DNA of 64,000 nt, from NCBI GenBank assembly GCA_028829895.1, contig CM054180.1, forward strand, positions 109,173,635 to 109,237,634, read 5' to 3'. The first letter of the stretch is position 1; every line of letters starts with the position of its first letter. Shown piece by piece: positions 12,753 through 24,430 of the stretch. Origin of the DNA: Sinotaia quadrata. Taxonomy: Eukaryota; Mollusca; Gastropoda; Architaenioglossa; Viviparidae. The notes beneath the pieces were generated by a model. That model made no database searches. It was not told the origin of the DNA and saw only the letters and a list, made by a program, of their open reading frames with translations. A program made the position numbers and the translations under genes.

Positions 12753-13199
12753 GGAAAATTTAAATTCCGTTGTGCACATAGTGAATAGTACACAGTATCG
12801 CGCGCATATACATATAAAAAATTTTGTATAATAATATTTTTTTTAAAAAACACTTAGTAACCACGTGATTTGTACTAAAATGCATGGTTGTGCTTAAAAC
12901 CATTGGCCGACTGAAAGAGTTTTCATTAGATACAGAAAGCAATGTTACCCGTGCTGTACTAGTTTATGATGGGTTTCTTTCCGATCTTCCTTTATCCAAA
13001 GCGTCTGAAAAAAAAATCTTATTCGTATCTAACATAAGATGGTTTCATTTGCCTTTCAGTTACTTAAAAAAAATATTATACATCCTAACAATCCACGAAT
13101 ATGTCTTTGACTAAGTGTTATTTTATTCATCACATTGTTGAATGTACACAAGTGTACTTGATATCAACATTTCTTAAGTTAATTTACCGAATGCAGGTG

Positions 13200-13412
13200 G
13201 GTGAAATAAACTGTAATCAGCCTTTTGTTGCTTCTCTCTTAGTGCCTCAGAAACAGTATTGGTTCTTTGTGGAAAGGTAATTTATTTTTTAAGTACTAAT
13301 TAGGGCGTTGAATAGGGTTAGGATTTGAACTTAGTGCTAGCAGTCAGCTGCTACAGCACAACAACCATACCATTTATTTAAATTAGTTGGTATATTCATA
13401 TCTATGTATATA
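13200..13412 (-). repeat. Right arm of a long inverted repeat
   Basis: This is the reverse-complement partner of 11170-11400. Similarity extends inward through AATACTGTTTC and GGCACTAA and outward to ATATGAATATACC. A CA array starts immediately outside the arm at about 13413. Confidence 0.8.
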
Positions 13413-13464
<52 letters not shown>

Positions 13465-13503
13465 ACACATACGTATATATATATATACACACACACACAC
13501 ACA
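13413..13503. repeat. (CA)n and (TA)n compound microsatellite
   Basis: CA repeats interrupted by a short TA block. The open frames here are microsatellite artefacts. Confidence 0.95.
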
Positions 13504-14405
13504 GAACATATGGAGTACTAGAGTGTGACATCGCCAAGAAATTATTCTCTTTCTTCCTCTCTCTCTTAATATTTTCTCATCTTTTTCCTGTTCTGGTGAA
13601 TCGTCTGGCTTTTCCAGTCAAGAGTTCCCAAGGGACGCGTGCATGTGTGCATGTGACTCACTGAGGGGTGACACTTAGTTTGCATTGAGTGGGAAACGAC
13701 CTTTTGGCGATAGGAAATTACTCTGGAAAGAATGATGTAGGAAAAGAAGGCATTTCTGAAAGATTTGGGTCTGACCTCATCACTAGCCCTCCGGCGCCTC
13801 TCTCCTTCCCTCCCTCGAACAGCATAAGCGTGGGGCCCACAAGTTTTGCCACGAAGAAAAGGTGGCCGGAAATTGAGTCGACCGGAGGAACAGGCTGCAC
13901 ACTACTACTGTTTTGAGCGTCCAACACTCGTATTCAGCGCTAGTAAAGTATGCGTTACCGGTACAAACCGTACGCTACATTTCAAGACTGTTGCATAGCT
14001 AAAAGTGGCCAGCTTACGAATCAATAGCTAGGCCTGAATAAAGCAACATTTTATTCTATAAACAATGATGGATGGTTGTTCTTTGTATTAAGGATGTTTC
14101 CTGTTTCTACTTTATTAATTCTATGGAGGTGAGACTGGTCGTGTAGTCAGTCAACCAAATGCGTACGTTACTAAACAGTGCAAGTGTTGAATTCCGGCTG
14201 ATGAATTTATCTATCTATTGAAATCACTAGTAAAACAGAGGTGGAAAATTGGAGGACGTCTTTACATCTGCGCATGAGCACTCGAGATGGAACTTAAACA
14301 CTGAGGCTCAACGTACATGAAAATAGGTAAGCGTTTTCGTTTCACAAGGTCTGCCCAACTAATGGATAATTAATAATATTATCATTTTACAATATTACAG
14401 GCACT

Positions 14406-14526
<121 letters not shown>

Positions 14527-14605
14527 CATAAGCCTAAATGCATTATCTTTTTTAAAAACCTTCAAAAATATTAATCGCTACCAACGCCAGACAATCCCCC
14601 CTTAC

Positions 14606-15428
14606 CTGTATCCAGCTTATGGAGATCGTCCAACGCCCCGTCCTTGTTCATGCCGCCAAATATAAAGACGTCACTTCCTCTAGCCACGGCTCCGTGTGCC
14701 GCCCTCGCCGTCGGAAAATCCCGCTTCTTCTTCACGCTGACCCATGCATTCTTATCGAGATCAAGGACGTGAAGATCGTCATAGAATGTCGATCCAGCCA
14801 TGCCGCCATGCACGAACACCCTCTTGCCAACAGCTGCCATGGCGTGCCCGTGTCGCGGCTTTGGCGAATCGCCCCTCAGAGTGGGCACGGACCACGCCTC
14901 GTTGCTGGCGTCAAAGATGTGCACCTGGCGGTCGCCAACAGGATCTGCCCCCGTGTGGCCGCCGCTGTAGACGATTAGTCTATCCCCGACGGCTGCCATG
15001 GTGTGGTGCGTGCGCGCCGCCGGGGCCGTCCCCGATGCCAGCACAGTCGTCCAAGAACTGGTCACCGTGTCCAAATACTGCACATCGTTCATGTTTCCGG
15101 CCTGGTTCGCACCTCCGAAGACGTAAATTCGCCGCGGATGGCTCGTCGGGACGAAGGCGGCGTGTTCGTACCGTGGACGTAGTCCTGCACTGTCCACCGT
15201 GTCCCACCTGCGCGTGTTCAGATCCAAGACGAAGGTGTCGCTAAAAGGGCCGCTGGGATTCGCGCCACCGATGACGTAGATTTTACCGGCGTCCGCTTCC
15301 TCCTGACCGCGCAGGAAGATGCATGAGTGTCCGACGCGCATGGACGGGCACTCTCCGGCTGCGGACATGACATACCACCATCCGGGGTTTGGCCGCGTGT
15401 CGGGTTCCAGGAACGGATGTAGCTCCAT
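14606..15428 (-). CDS. RABEPK: RABEPK, Rab9 effector protein with kelch motifs, exon 1
   Basis: RABEPK (p40) binds GTP-loaded Rab9 and acts in endosome-to-Golgi transport; this role is known for the mammalian protein and inferred here. The full CDS is complement(join(932..1140,1592..1810,14606..15428)), 416 residues against about 370 in mammals. Exon 1 encodes residues 1-274 and holds five kelch repeats, with double-glycine motifs at about 54-55, 105-106, 156-157, 208-209 and 258-259. Diagnostic RABEPK features include RVGHSC, the first blade ending GGANPSG, PRYEHA, GGANQAGN, PRHGH and FYDDLH. The start at 15428-15426 sits in a strong GCCATGG context and aligns with the family N-terminus. The exon ends at the strong donor CAG|GTAAGG in phase 1. 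It is conspicuously GC-rich compared with exons 2 and 3 and has no introns over five blades. Confidence 0.95.
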
Positions 15429-15700
15429 GGCGAACGAAATGCTAGCTGATATTACGAACTAAATTAATGATGACATTTTGGGGTATAGTTTTTTTAAAGT
15501 TGCGATTCTTACTGGTATAAAGAAAAGAAGTAAATTAAGTTGTCTATCACTCTGAAATAAGTCGATTTATCGATTTATCGACTTTGCAATGTAGTGCGCG
15601 TTCCTTCTTTGCACCCCATATATCATAAGAGGGTCGTGTCTGTTTGTTTGTTTGTTCGTAGTAGGAAATACCTTGAGCACACCTGTTCTTTTCGAACACA
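15429..15700 (-). promoter_or_regulatory. Probable RABEPK promoter / 5' UTR region
   Basis: This sequence lies immediately upstream of the RABEPK start on the minus strand. Around 15557-15585 is a palindromic cluster of TCGATTTATCGA-type motifs, beginning AGTCGAT and ending ATCGACT. This resembles DRE-like promoter elements of some animals. No TATA box is clear. The call rests on position and the motif only. Confidence 0.3.
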
Positions 15701-16255
15701 AAGTCGTTCGTGTGCTTATTAGTTTTTACACAACACGTTCAAGTCGCTGAAGGCTTTTTTTGACTAAATTTAGCGTCTGGTCATATGGCCAACACTGTGG
15801 CTAGCTTCAATATGAAGTCTTCACAGCACCAGCTACTCCCAGTCGACTATCAAATGCACGAACGCACTCGGTAATACTTTCTGCTTATTTTATATCTATA
15901 TTGATGTCTCTCTCGAAACAAATGTGGCCTGGTCAAATAAATACAGAAATAAATAAATGCAATGTACAAGACAACAAACAAACCGGACAGAAAGACTGCC
16001 AGGTGATTTTAATCTCTATTATTTTCTTAAGTGGCATTTGCATACAGACCCCATTTCTCTATTAATAAAAAGCAATACAACGATGTGTTTCCTATTGCAT
16101 AACAATATTAAATATACACTGTGTTTTCAAGTTTATGGAGTAAACTTCTAGCTCTTTCATTAGAAAAGGTGTTATGAAATATCTGTAAACACAAAAGCAT
16201 TGTAATAAACTTAGCTACAGCAATAGTGATTGTTTCTAATTCAGCAGTTCAAACG

Positions 16256-16260
<5 letters not shown>
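15701..16260. other. Intergenic, no feature seen
   Basis: AT-rich sequence upstream of RABEPK. A 64-codon open frame at 15957-16151 has no recognisable domain and no splice context. Confidence 0.5.

Positions 16261-16328
<68 letters not shown>
16261..16328. repeat. (TG)n microsatellite
   Basis: About 34 TG units that lead directly into the three-copy repeat that follows. Confidence 0.97.
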
Positions 16329-16330
<2 letters not shown>

Positions 16331-16925
16331 GCAGTTTTACGTCACCAATGGAACTTGCGTTAATCATTTCATCATCAGATGTTCTCTGATCTGGAGTGCC
16401 CAAGTGGGACCCCACCCCACAGCCTCACATTGCGTTCCGAGGTGGAGGAAATGCCCTCCGTCGGTGGGCTGTCAGTTCAAACAAGGGGTGGGTAAGAATC
16501 GATAGCAGTTTAACGTCACCACTGGAGCTTGCGTTGATCATTTCGTCATCAGACGTTACCTGATCTTGAGTGCCCCAGTGGGACCCCACAGCCTCACATT
16601 GCGTTCCGAGGTGGAGGACGGGAGGGCTGGCGGAAGGGGGTGATAAAGGTCGCAGCAGTTTGGCGCATACCTTCAACTGCCCTCCGTCAGTAGGTTCTTA
16701 TCAAACGGGGTGGTGATGGTGGTCGATAGCAATTTAACGTCACCTCTGGAGCTTGCATTGATCATTTCTTCGTAAGACTTATCTGATCTGGAGTGCTCCA
16801 GTGGGACCCCACGGCCTCACATTGCGTTCCGAGGTGGAGGGCAGGATGGCTGGTGAAAAGGGGGGCCAGCCTCAACCGTCCTCCATCGGTGGGTCCAGTG
16901 TTCAAACAGACGATGCACACTCCAA
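16329..16925. repeat. Three tandem copies of a 170-220-bp GC-rich repeat
   Basis: Copies begin at about 16329, 16501 and 16724 with GATAGCAGTTTAACGTCACC or a close variant. They share TGGGACCCCAC, CCTCACATTGCGTTCCGAGG and TGGAGG. Each copy ends in a CCTCCGTCGGTGGG-like block and most include GTTCAAAC. Internal insertions of different length separate the blocks. Open frames across it are in conflicting phases, so it is not coding. GTTCAAAC could be part of a pol III B box, which makes a SINE origin possible. Confidence 0.85.
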
Positions 16926-18016
16926 CCAATTTAACTCTAACAAATATAAATATATATATATATATATATGTTCCGGTCAATTTACACCAATCGAAATGAT
17001 TCGCCTTTTTCTTTCATTATTACAAATTTCGCTTTATTGAAATCAAACCTTTGGAACTTATTAACATTCGTTTCTAAGCCAAACGGTGGTGGGGTGGATG
17101 AGGCAAAAGGTCTTGAGAAAGAAAGGGATCTACTGAGCATGCACAAAGATAAACCTTTTCAGCACTGTTTCCAGCACATACTCTCACTCACTTCATTTAC
17201 TAGCTAAAATGGCCTGAGTGGGAGGCGGTACGGAGGTTCACGTTCTGGCGCATGTTACGCGTCACTAGGTGACAAGAAATGATGAGGGAAATGACGTCAG
17301 CGAGCTGTTTAGAACGTAAGCGCGATTGAGTAGATGGAATGTATACAGAGTATTCTCTTTCAAGACTTCAATGCTTGAACTAGCCTTGACAGTGTACACT
17401 GATGGAACAATCTGGAAATACGATATTTGCCGACAGGCTTAAGAACGAAAATCTTCACGTAACGGACTTGTAACATCAGTTTAGCAATCTTCTTGCTTTC
17501 GGTTAATTTAAACTTACTTTCAGCTATTTTACTCCTTCTCGTCTCGTGCAGAATGAATTCTGTGCTTCATGGCGCTGATCTAAAAACTCTACTATGTTCT
17601 AAGGACAATCTGTTCCAAACTTATGTGTGCATTCCAGACTGCCTGGTCATGAACAACCAGGATATTTTGACCAATTTATTAAATATCTTGCCATATTTTA
17701 CTTGTAACTGAACATTAAAAAATAATATATTCCATAACTAGATACTAACCATTAATATACCTTAAAGTAAATGTAATTCATGTAAATAATTTTCAAGTCT
17801 AAATTAAAAATCAATGCCATTCTTTACTAATTCATGTAAATAATTTTCAAGTCTAAATTAAAAATCAATGCTATTCTTTACTAAAATTTTAACCCACACT
17901 TTTATTCGCTTCTAGATATGTTTACTGGCAAGCCTTTATCAATAGCATTTTTTTTTAATGCACACTACTGGCTAAGTCTTATCAACATCGATATCTTGAG
18001 TGTTTGTAAAATATAA
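16926..18016. other. Intergenic, CRE-like palindrome and one duplication
   Basis: A perfect TGACGTCA palindrome lies at 17292-17299 in a GC-richer patch (17200-17330). A 54-bp unit beginning AATTCATGTAAATAATTTTC is duplicated at 17775 and 17829. The 72-codon frame at 17493-17711 shows no family signature. Confidence 0.5.
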
Positions 18017-18700
18017 ATACTGCCTAGTCTGTATTGTTATTTTAAAAGTACATTACTGGCTAGTCTGTATTGTTTAAAAGCACATTACTGGCTAGTCTGT
18101 ATTGTTATTTAAAAGCACATTACTGGCTAGTCTGTATTGTTATTTAAAAGTACATTACTAGCTAGTCTGTATTATTTAAAAGCACATTACTGGCTAGTCT
18201 GTATTGTTATTTAAAAGAACATTACTGGCTATTCTGTATTATTTAAAAGCACATTACTGGCTAGTCTGTATAGTTATTTAAAAGTACATTACTGGCTAGT
18301 CTGTATTATTTAAAAGCACATTACTGGCTAGTGTGTATTGTTATTTAAAAGTATATTACTGGCTAGTCTGTATTATTTAAAAGTACATTACTGGCTAGTC
18401 TGTATTATTTAAAAGCACATTACTGGCTAGTGTGTATTGTTATTTAAAAGTATATTACTGGCTAGTCTGTATTATTTAAAAGTACATTACTGGCTAGTCT
18501 GTATTATTTAAAAGTACGTTACTGGCGAGAATTGTATTATTCTGTAAAAGTATGCTACTGGCTAGTCCGTATTATTTAAAAGTACATTACTGCCTAGACT
18601 TTATTGTTATTTAAAAGTACTTTACTGTGTATCTTATATTATTATTAAAAAATACATTAGTCTTGTATTGTTATTTAAAAGAACTACTGGCTAGTCTTAT
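18017..18700. repeat. Minisatellite, 32/35-bp units, about 20 copies
   Basis: Units share ACATTACTGGCTAGTCTGTA. Two length variants exist, with TATTGTTATTTAAAAG or TATTATTTAAAAG. They alternate in parts of the array, which hints at a two-unit higher-order repeat. The right end decays gradually. Confidence 0.95.
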
Positions 18701-19831
18701 CAAAACCAACGTATTTCGTGTTTTAATGTACACCAAAGGCTAATCTTATCATAGATAATAGAATCTGTTTTGTTACTTACATAACAACAATATAGAATTT
18801 TTGCTACTTACGTTACAATAATATATTTATCAATATATATATAGAGAGAGAGAACGAAAGAAAAAGCACATAAATGTAATTATTAATTAGCATGTAATTT
18901 GTCGTTTTACCATTTATATTTTAACCTTGTTTAGTCCTTTCACAACTTTTTTAAAAAAGTAATAATAATTACTAGTCATTTTATTTTTATTTTTTTCACA
19001 AACGCTTAGTTTGGTTTTAAAATATTTGTCGTGCACAAATGAAAGAAATAAGAACTTGTAAAAGAAAGAATAAAGAAACAAACTGAAGCATGCCTATGTG
19101 GTAAATAAAATACATGCTTAAAGAAGTGGTGGGCCGTCTTAACTAGTCAACAATTGATCGACTAACACTATCATATTTACACCAACAGATTCCAATAACA
19201 TGCACTTTAGAGAGATTTACACGATGCGATTTTAGTTTATTATGCCCATGTAAGACATGCATAATGTGTGTGCGGGGGGGGGGGGAAGAATAAGAAACAA
19301 ACACTGAGAGGGAAAAAAGTGAAAGTTTTAAAAAAAAAGTTATTTGCAATTTTACAAAATAATGATTATTCACGCCAAAGGCAAACACTCCAGAGAAATA
19401 AACAGGAAGCAATTCCAGAACTAGGAAGCTAGAAACAGGGCAAGCAAACAGGCCTGAAAAACTCCGGCACCTTGCCTCGGTGCCAAAGGGAGCTTCACAG
19501 GATTTCACTTACCTGAATATCAAGCTTGCCGAAACCTGAAGGCAACAGTTTCTGTGGGTAATACTCACTATCCGAACACCATTATCATAAGTAAATATTG
19601 TTCATTTACTGCAGCCAGTAGTTCACTTGGAGGTGTTAAAAATTTCGCCACAACAAAGTGCGCCCTTTTAACTCTATATTCGATATAAATATATAAACGA
19701 TTAAAAATAATAGCAATAAATGATGGGGCCATTTGTTCTATGAAGAAATAGTGTTAATGAAACAAATAATAATGCTGATAACATATCTAAGTTTCCAAGT
19801 TCAGTCGGGGATGGAAAAGTGGGAAGGGCAA

Positions 19832-19910
<79 letters not shown>

Positions 19911-21192
19911 TGCTCTTTTACGGTTAAGACTCGATACATGCATTACACAGGATTCAAACCACACGAAGCAGTTACATACTAACCTCTCGAGACCTGAGAG
20001 CGAGCGCTACAAAGCTACAATCGCACACTCTGTCGAGCTGTCACCTTCAAAAGAAAGAAAAGCCAAGAAATAGTTGCTGCTTACATGTATTAACAGGCAC
20101 AAGCTTCAAACTTCAGCAAATCACAAGCATGCATGCAAAGACTGAGAGTTAATAACGCAGCCACTATGTACATTATTACACACAACTGTTACTTGGACTG
20201 CAAGAATAAAAGCATACAAGAGACCAGTTGTCAGTTAGTCCCTGACAGGCTTTTTCGTGCGCAAAATTTATTATATCGTTTAGTCAGTCATGTGTGATCG
20301 CAAGTCGTCTGATTGAACCGTCTCCTTCTATAATCTGAATGTTTGCTTTTCTAAATAAAAGAAATATGTTTGTTGATGTCAGAAATCAGAAATATACGTC
20401 ATAATTAAAATGACGGTGAGAAGAAATGAACGCTACCCCCCACCCCTAAATACACACTTCTGAAAGAAGGGGAAAAGATTCTGCCGATATCGGTAGCTTG
20501 ATTTGCCTTCATGGGACATAACTGCCAACTGGTCACATGTTAGTAACTAGAGAAAAGGTATATTTAAAAAATATATGAGAAATTTACATTATTATATATA
20601 TATATATCTGAATGCTTTAAGAATAACTGCTACTTCAATGTAAATATATAATGTATATTGTCCGTTCTTAATACATACAATATGTTTCAATATGAAATCA
20701 ATTTTAACTTGCTGCAGCATGACTAAATGGTTTCTGTTTTCGTTTTAAATGCATATTTAAAGGATCAAAATTTTGCAGATTGGTAGCAACACTCTGAATG
20801 AAATAAATTTAAGATAGCCAGCATTTCGAAGTAGGAAAAGTGTTATATTACAAAAAAGTATGGCAAACTATTTCCTTTTAGTACTGATTTCTAAAAATAT
20901 ATTTTAATTATCTTTCTATTTCTGCCTGTTAATGCTCTGTAAATATTATAATCGTAAACAAATAACCATTTAATCGTTTTCTTTTGTTTTAATTTTTTTA
21001 AATTACATAACGTTCCATATTGTGTGGATTTTCTTTCACTAAAGATATGCACACCAATTTATCAACATGTCCAGCTCTAGATGCAACAGGCAAAGCGCGG
21101 TTTTAAATTTTCAGCATTTCGCTTCAAATGCCAGACTTTCCAAAGCAATCTATGCCATACACACGTGCACGAGGTCGTAGGCAGGTAGCTTA
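18701..21192. other. Intergenic, no gene recognised
   Basis: AT-rich. It contains a short GA run near 18843, a poly-G stretch near 19274 and the CT array at 19838-19907. A minus-strand donor-like CAGGTAAGT near 19515 follows a short open stretch, but no partner exon was found. Confidence 0.5.
19838..19907. repeat. (CT)n microsatellite
   Basis: About 35 uninterrupted CT units. The poly-ER and poly-SL open frames that cross it are artefacts. Confidence 0.98.
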
Positions 21193-21969
21193 TCACATGA
21201 GATGGCAAATTCGACTCTGAAGCGAGTGGGAATCAGATTTCGACGTCAGCACGGTGTTCTTCGCTACCACGCCCACGCTGCCGAACCGACCAAACTCCAC
21301 GCCGTTGGAGTCCCAACTTACCGCTTGATTGTGTGGCGCGTCAACGCTGTTGCTACCGCTTTTCACCTCTCCGACTTTGTCTGGTGACACCCGCGCTGTT
21401 CGGACGGGTATGGGGTCAGAGTTCAGCACTAAATTTGCTGAAAGTGGTGACGATGAGAGGGCTGTGCTTTGTTGGGGGTTACGGGAGGCCGGTGACGGGT
21501 GACTTGGCTTTTTCTGCAGGACAGTAGAATCTGGAGAGAGAGGTCTCGAATGTTCTGAGAAGTCTTTTTCTCTTGGCTGCAGAACAGTCTGGTCGGATTT
21601 TGGTGAAATGTACGCTAGAGGCGAGTGAGTCAATTCTTTCTTTTGGAATGGTACCTGGTCGGACTTCGAATGAAAACTTTTTGGAGGCGGCTGTACGAAT
21701 TCAATCTTAGTAGGTGACGTGTGTCCGGAAGTGGGCAAACCGTATCTGTCTGTAGGGGCAATGTGATGGTCCGGTGACACTCGGTTTTGCTCGCGCACTT
21801 GAAATCTACTCGAGGGTGGTGGGGCTAAGAATGGCAGTGGCGTGTAGCTGCCGAAGCTGACCGCCGACTCTTTCTTTTTCTGCTGCTGCTGAAAGATGAC
21901 AAGGGCCGTGTCCTCGTAGCGCTGGTGAATGAAGTAGGCAGACTCGGTGTAAGATGGTGGACGGTGCAT
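21193..21969 (-). CDS. Hypothetical Pro/Ser-rich protein, 258 aa
   Basis: This is the longest non-repeat open frame in the window: 279 codons from about 22032, or 258 residues from the first in-frame ATG (21969-21967) to TGA at 21195-21193. An in-frame TAA stands just upstream of the open stretch. A fair acceptor (TTTTGCGTGCAG) lies before that, so a 5' UTR exon further upstream is plausible. The N-terminal part has a compact motif, HRPPSYTESAYFIHQRYED, then a Gln/Lys run. The rest is Pro/Ser-rich with loose repeats such as SPKSDQTVLQ and SPDSTVLQKK, which suggests disorder. There are no membrane segments or signal peptide. Base composition is more GC-balanced than the flanks. I do not recognise the family. 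The absence of introns leaves open a single-exon gene or a retrocopy. Confidence 0.55.
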   Translation of the reverse strand: MHRPPSYTESAYFIHQRYEDTALVIFQQQQKKKESAVSFGSYTPLPFLAPPPSSRFQVREQNRVSPDHHIAPTDRYGLPTSGHTSPTKIEFVQPPPKSFHSKSDQVPFQKKELTHSPLAYISPKSDQTVLQPREKDFSEHSRPLSPDSTVLQKKPSHPSPASRNPQQSTALSSSPLSANLVLNSDPIPVRTARVSPDKVGEVKSGSNSVDAPHNQAVSWDSNGVEFGRFGSVGVVAKNTVLTSKSDSHSLQSRICHLM

Positions 21970-22079
21970 TTGCAGTGAGCGATGATCTATCGCGCGCCGG
22001 AAGGTGTTTAGAGTTGAGTCAGGCAGCACCACAGGCTGTCTGGATCGTTATGTTGACACCTGCACGCAAAACAGGTTTA

Positions 22080-22101
22080 TTATTATTATTATTATTATTA
22101 A
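22080..22101. repeat. (TTA)n microsatellite
   Basis: Seven TTA units just upstream (minus strand) of the 258-aa ORF. Confidence 0.95.
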
Positions 22102-22256
22102 AGTGATGTTCACGGAAACATTCATAACCAGATGAGATCATCCTGAGAGCAAACCATAATCGTATCATGGAAGGTACTGTTATTATTAAAGCCATCGTGG
22201 CCATGTCAATCTCGTGGGAGTCCATCTGGGATTGTCAGAAAGGGTGGCCCAACAGG

Positions 22257-22478
22257 TGGGCGGGCGACAAGAGGTTTGCTACAACTGGCTAGACACAACC
22301 GGCTAGCGACAACTGGCTTACACATAACTTACATCTGTAGAATAAATTAGATAATTACTTAGGTTTTTTCCTGTTATTTAGCAAACTATCGTATTATGCA
22401 CAAGTCACTTGTCGTTCGCCAGTTATTGTTAGGCATGTGTCATAAGCTAGTTGACGTTCGCCACTTGTCGCCCGCCCA
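22257..22478. mobile_element. MITE-like element with perfect 15-bp terminal inverted repeats
   Basis: TGGGCGGGCGACAAG at 22257-22271 is exactly reverse-complemented at 22464-22478, giving a 222-bp element. The interior carries subterminal short repeats of the type ACAACTGGCTAG on the left and the inverse on the right. There is no coding capacity and I see no clear target-site duplication, so the superfamily is undetermined. Confidence 0.75.
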
Positions 22479-22576
22479 GATGTTATAGAACCGTCAGAAA
22501 GATTGGAAGGCAACAGAGATGAAAAATCCCTCAATATTTTCAATGTTTGCTCTCGTCCTATTGTCGTTCTATGAGG

Positions 22577-22785
22577 AAGTTACATTTGTCAACATGTTAC
22601 ACGCAAACGATACCTAATTCGTATATAAAACCGGAAATTGTAGTGTTTTCCAGTTTTAAAAAGCACATTCCAAAAGTTACATTTGTCAACATGTTACACG
22701 CAAACGATACCTAATTCGTATATAAAACCGGAAATTGTAGTGTTTTCCAGTTTTAAAATGCACATTCCAAAAGTTACATTTTATC
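22577..22785. repeat. Two-copy tandem duplication, 97-bp unit
   Basis: The unit starting GTTACATTTGTCAACATG occurs at 22579 and 22676 with almost complete identity. A truncated third copy follows. Confidence 0.93.
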
Positions 22786-22961
22786 TTTTAAACATACTGA
22801 TTATGGAGTACCAAATTATCAGAATGAATTAATTAAATCTCTTCTTGCCTTTTGTTCTCTTATATAATAATGACGTCATGATTCCCAAGACAGTAATTTG
22901 AAGAATGAAATTGTAACATACATTTTCCATTAAATCAGTGACAGTATAAGACACACGCATG

Positions 22962-22966
<5 letters not shown>

Positions 22967-23020
<54 letters not shown>
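22967..23020. repeat. (CA)n microsatellite
   Basis: About 27 CA units. Confidence 0.97.
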
Positions 23021-23023
<3 letters not shown>

Positions 23024-24030
23024 TACATACATTTATACATATAAACATACATAAGAAAGTGTGTGTATGCTGTGTTTGTGTGTGCGTGCATGTGTATGAA
23101 TGAGAAAAAGTACTGCACTTTCCTTCTAGATTCCTGCTGCCAGAACAAATGCTCTGAGAGTAAAATGACATCATCTATTCTAACCTGACAATGGCGTGAA
23201 ATCTTTATATCGCGAAGATATTTAAAATACCCGTTTTATTTATCTGTAGTGTAAAATGGCTACTGGAGTTTTCATTAATGAGCTGCTTACTGATATCATT
23301 CCCAAATCATGATGAATTATTAATTAAACATACTGATGACTGGGCATTATTATCATTAATTAATTAATTCTTAGTTCAATACGTTCTCTAGTGCAAATAC
23401 AAGTTTTAAAATGTCAATGAATTAATTGCTAGTGTGTGTATGTTATAAAGCAAAATAAAGAAATATTGGTGCATATAAAGATCTAATCCACTTATAATAT
23501 TTGCAAATAAATTACTAAATATAGTCTTCATAGAAATGGCTTAATTAAGATGAATGACAACATTAACGATATTATAAAACAAATTTAAATGAATGCAAAA
23601 TTATAATATATAACAAAATACATGGTGAAAGCCTAAACTGCTGGTGAGCGCTAGCCCCGCCCAGCACCCCGGCGTGTAAGGATTTAAGATATGAAATTAA
23701 TTATTATATTTAATATAACAGTTGTGGTCCCCTGAAAACGCAAGAGTAGAACATAGTGAGGAGATTTAAAATACCAAGTCGAGAGGAGTATCAGTGAACG
23801 CACAAAAACTTTCGCAGCTTCAACTGCAAGAAACTGAATGGCTCTTGGCCGCAGTAGATGAAAGAGAGAAAAGCTGACAACAGAGTTATCACTGTTTACT
23901 CAAATGTTGGCTCTCAATCGACCGATAACGGAATTGTGAATGAAGAATGATCTTTGACAACAGCAGGAAATAAATATAATTATATAAAATACGAAAATGT
24001 GCTAGCGGTGGTGCTGACGTGCAAGCAAAA
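23021..24030. other. Intergenic, no feature seen
   Basis: AT-rich sequence with a small GC-rich island at 23641-23675. No open frame with coding character and no recognised repeat. Confidence 0.5.
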
Positions 24031-24430
24031 GTGCGCAATACCCTATCAATTGCAGGCTTTCATTTGCGTCGTACTAGCTGACAACAGTGCGCAATGCCCT
24101 ATCAACTGCAGGCTTTCATTTGCGTCGTACTAGCTGACAAGAGTGCGCAATGCCCTATCAACTGCAGGCTTTCATTTGCGTCGTACTAGCTGACAACAGT
24201 GCGCAATGCCCTATCAACTGCAGGCTTTCATTTGCGTCGTACTAGCTGACAAGAGTGCGCAATACCCTATCAACTGCAGGCTTTCATTTGCGTCATACTA
24301 GCTGACAACAGTGCGCAATACCCTATCAACTGCAGGCTTTCATTTGCGTCATACTAGCTGACAAGAGTGCGCAATACCCTATCAACTGCAGGCTTTCATT
24401 TGCGTCGTAGTAGCTGACAACAGTGCGCAA
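24031..24430. repeat. Minisatellite, 56-bp unit, 7 copies
   Basis: Copies start with GTGCGCAATGCCCTATCAAC at 24031, 24087, 24143, 24199, 24255, 24311 and 24367, with a partial copy at 24423. Divergence is only a few bases per unit. Two variants (GACAACAGT and GACAAGAGT) largely alternate, pointing to amplification of a 112-bp dimer. Confidence 0.97.

Noticed and set aside
13689..13927. GC-richer patch with 69- and 75-codon frames on both strands in RABEPK intron 1
   Set aside because: Both strands are open, there is no splice signal in frame and no family signature. RABEPK phases already close without it.
14619..15244. Plus-strand and alternative-frame open frames of 75-166 codons over RABEPK exon 1
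   Set aside because: They overlap a strongly supported kelch coding exon on the minus strand and have Arg/Cys/Pro-rich shadow composition. They are GC-driven shadows.
19515..19553. Possible minus-strand mini-exon encoding KLLPSGFGKLDIQ before a strong CAG|GTAAGT donor
   Set aside because: No partner exon in matching phase was found, and the nearest upstream ORF (21193-21969) ends in its own stop codon. It stays a possibility for transcript checking.
24031..24430. Regular 56-bp repeats considered as a CRISPR array
   Set aside because: The repeats are contiguous without unique spacers, in a eukaryotic intergenic region. A minisatellite.
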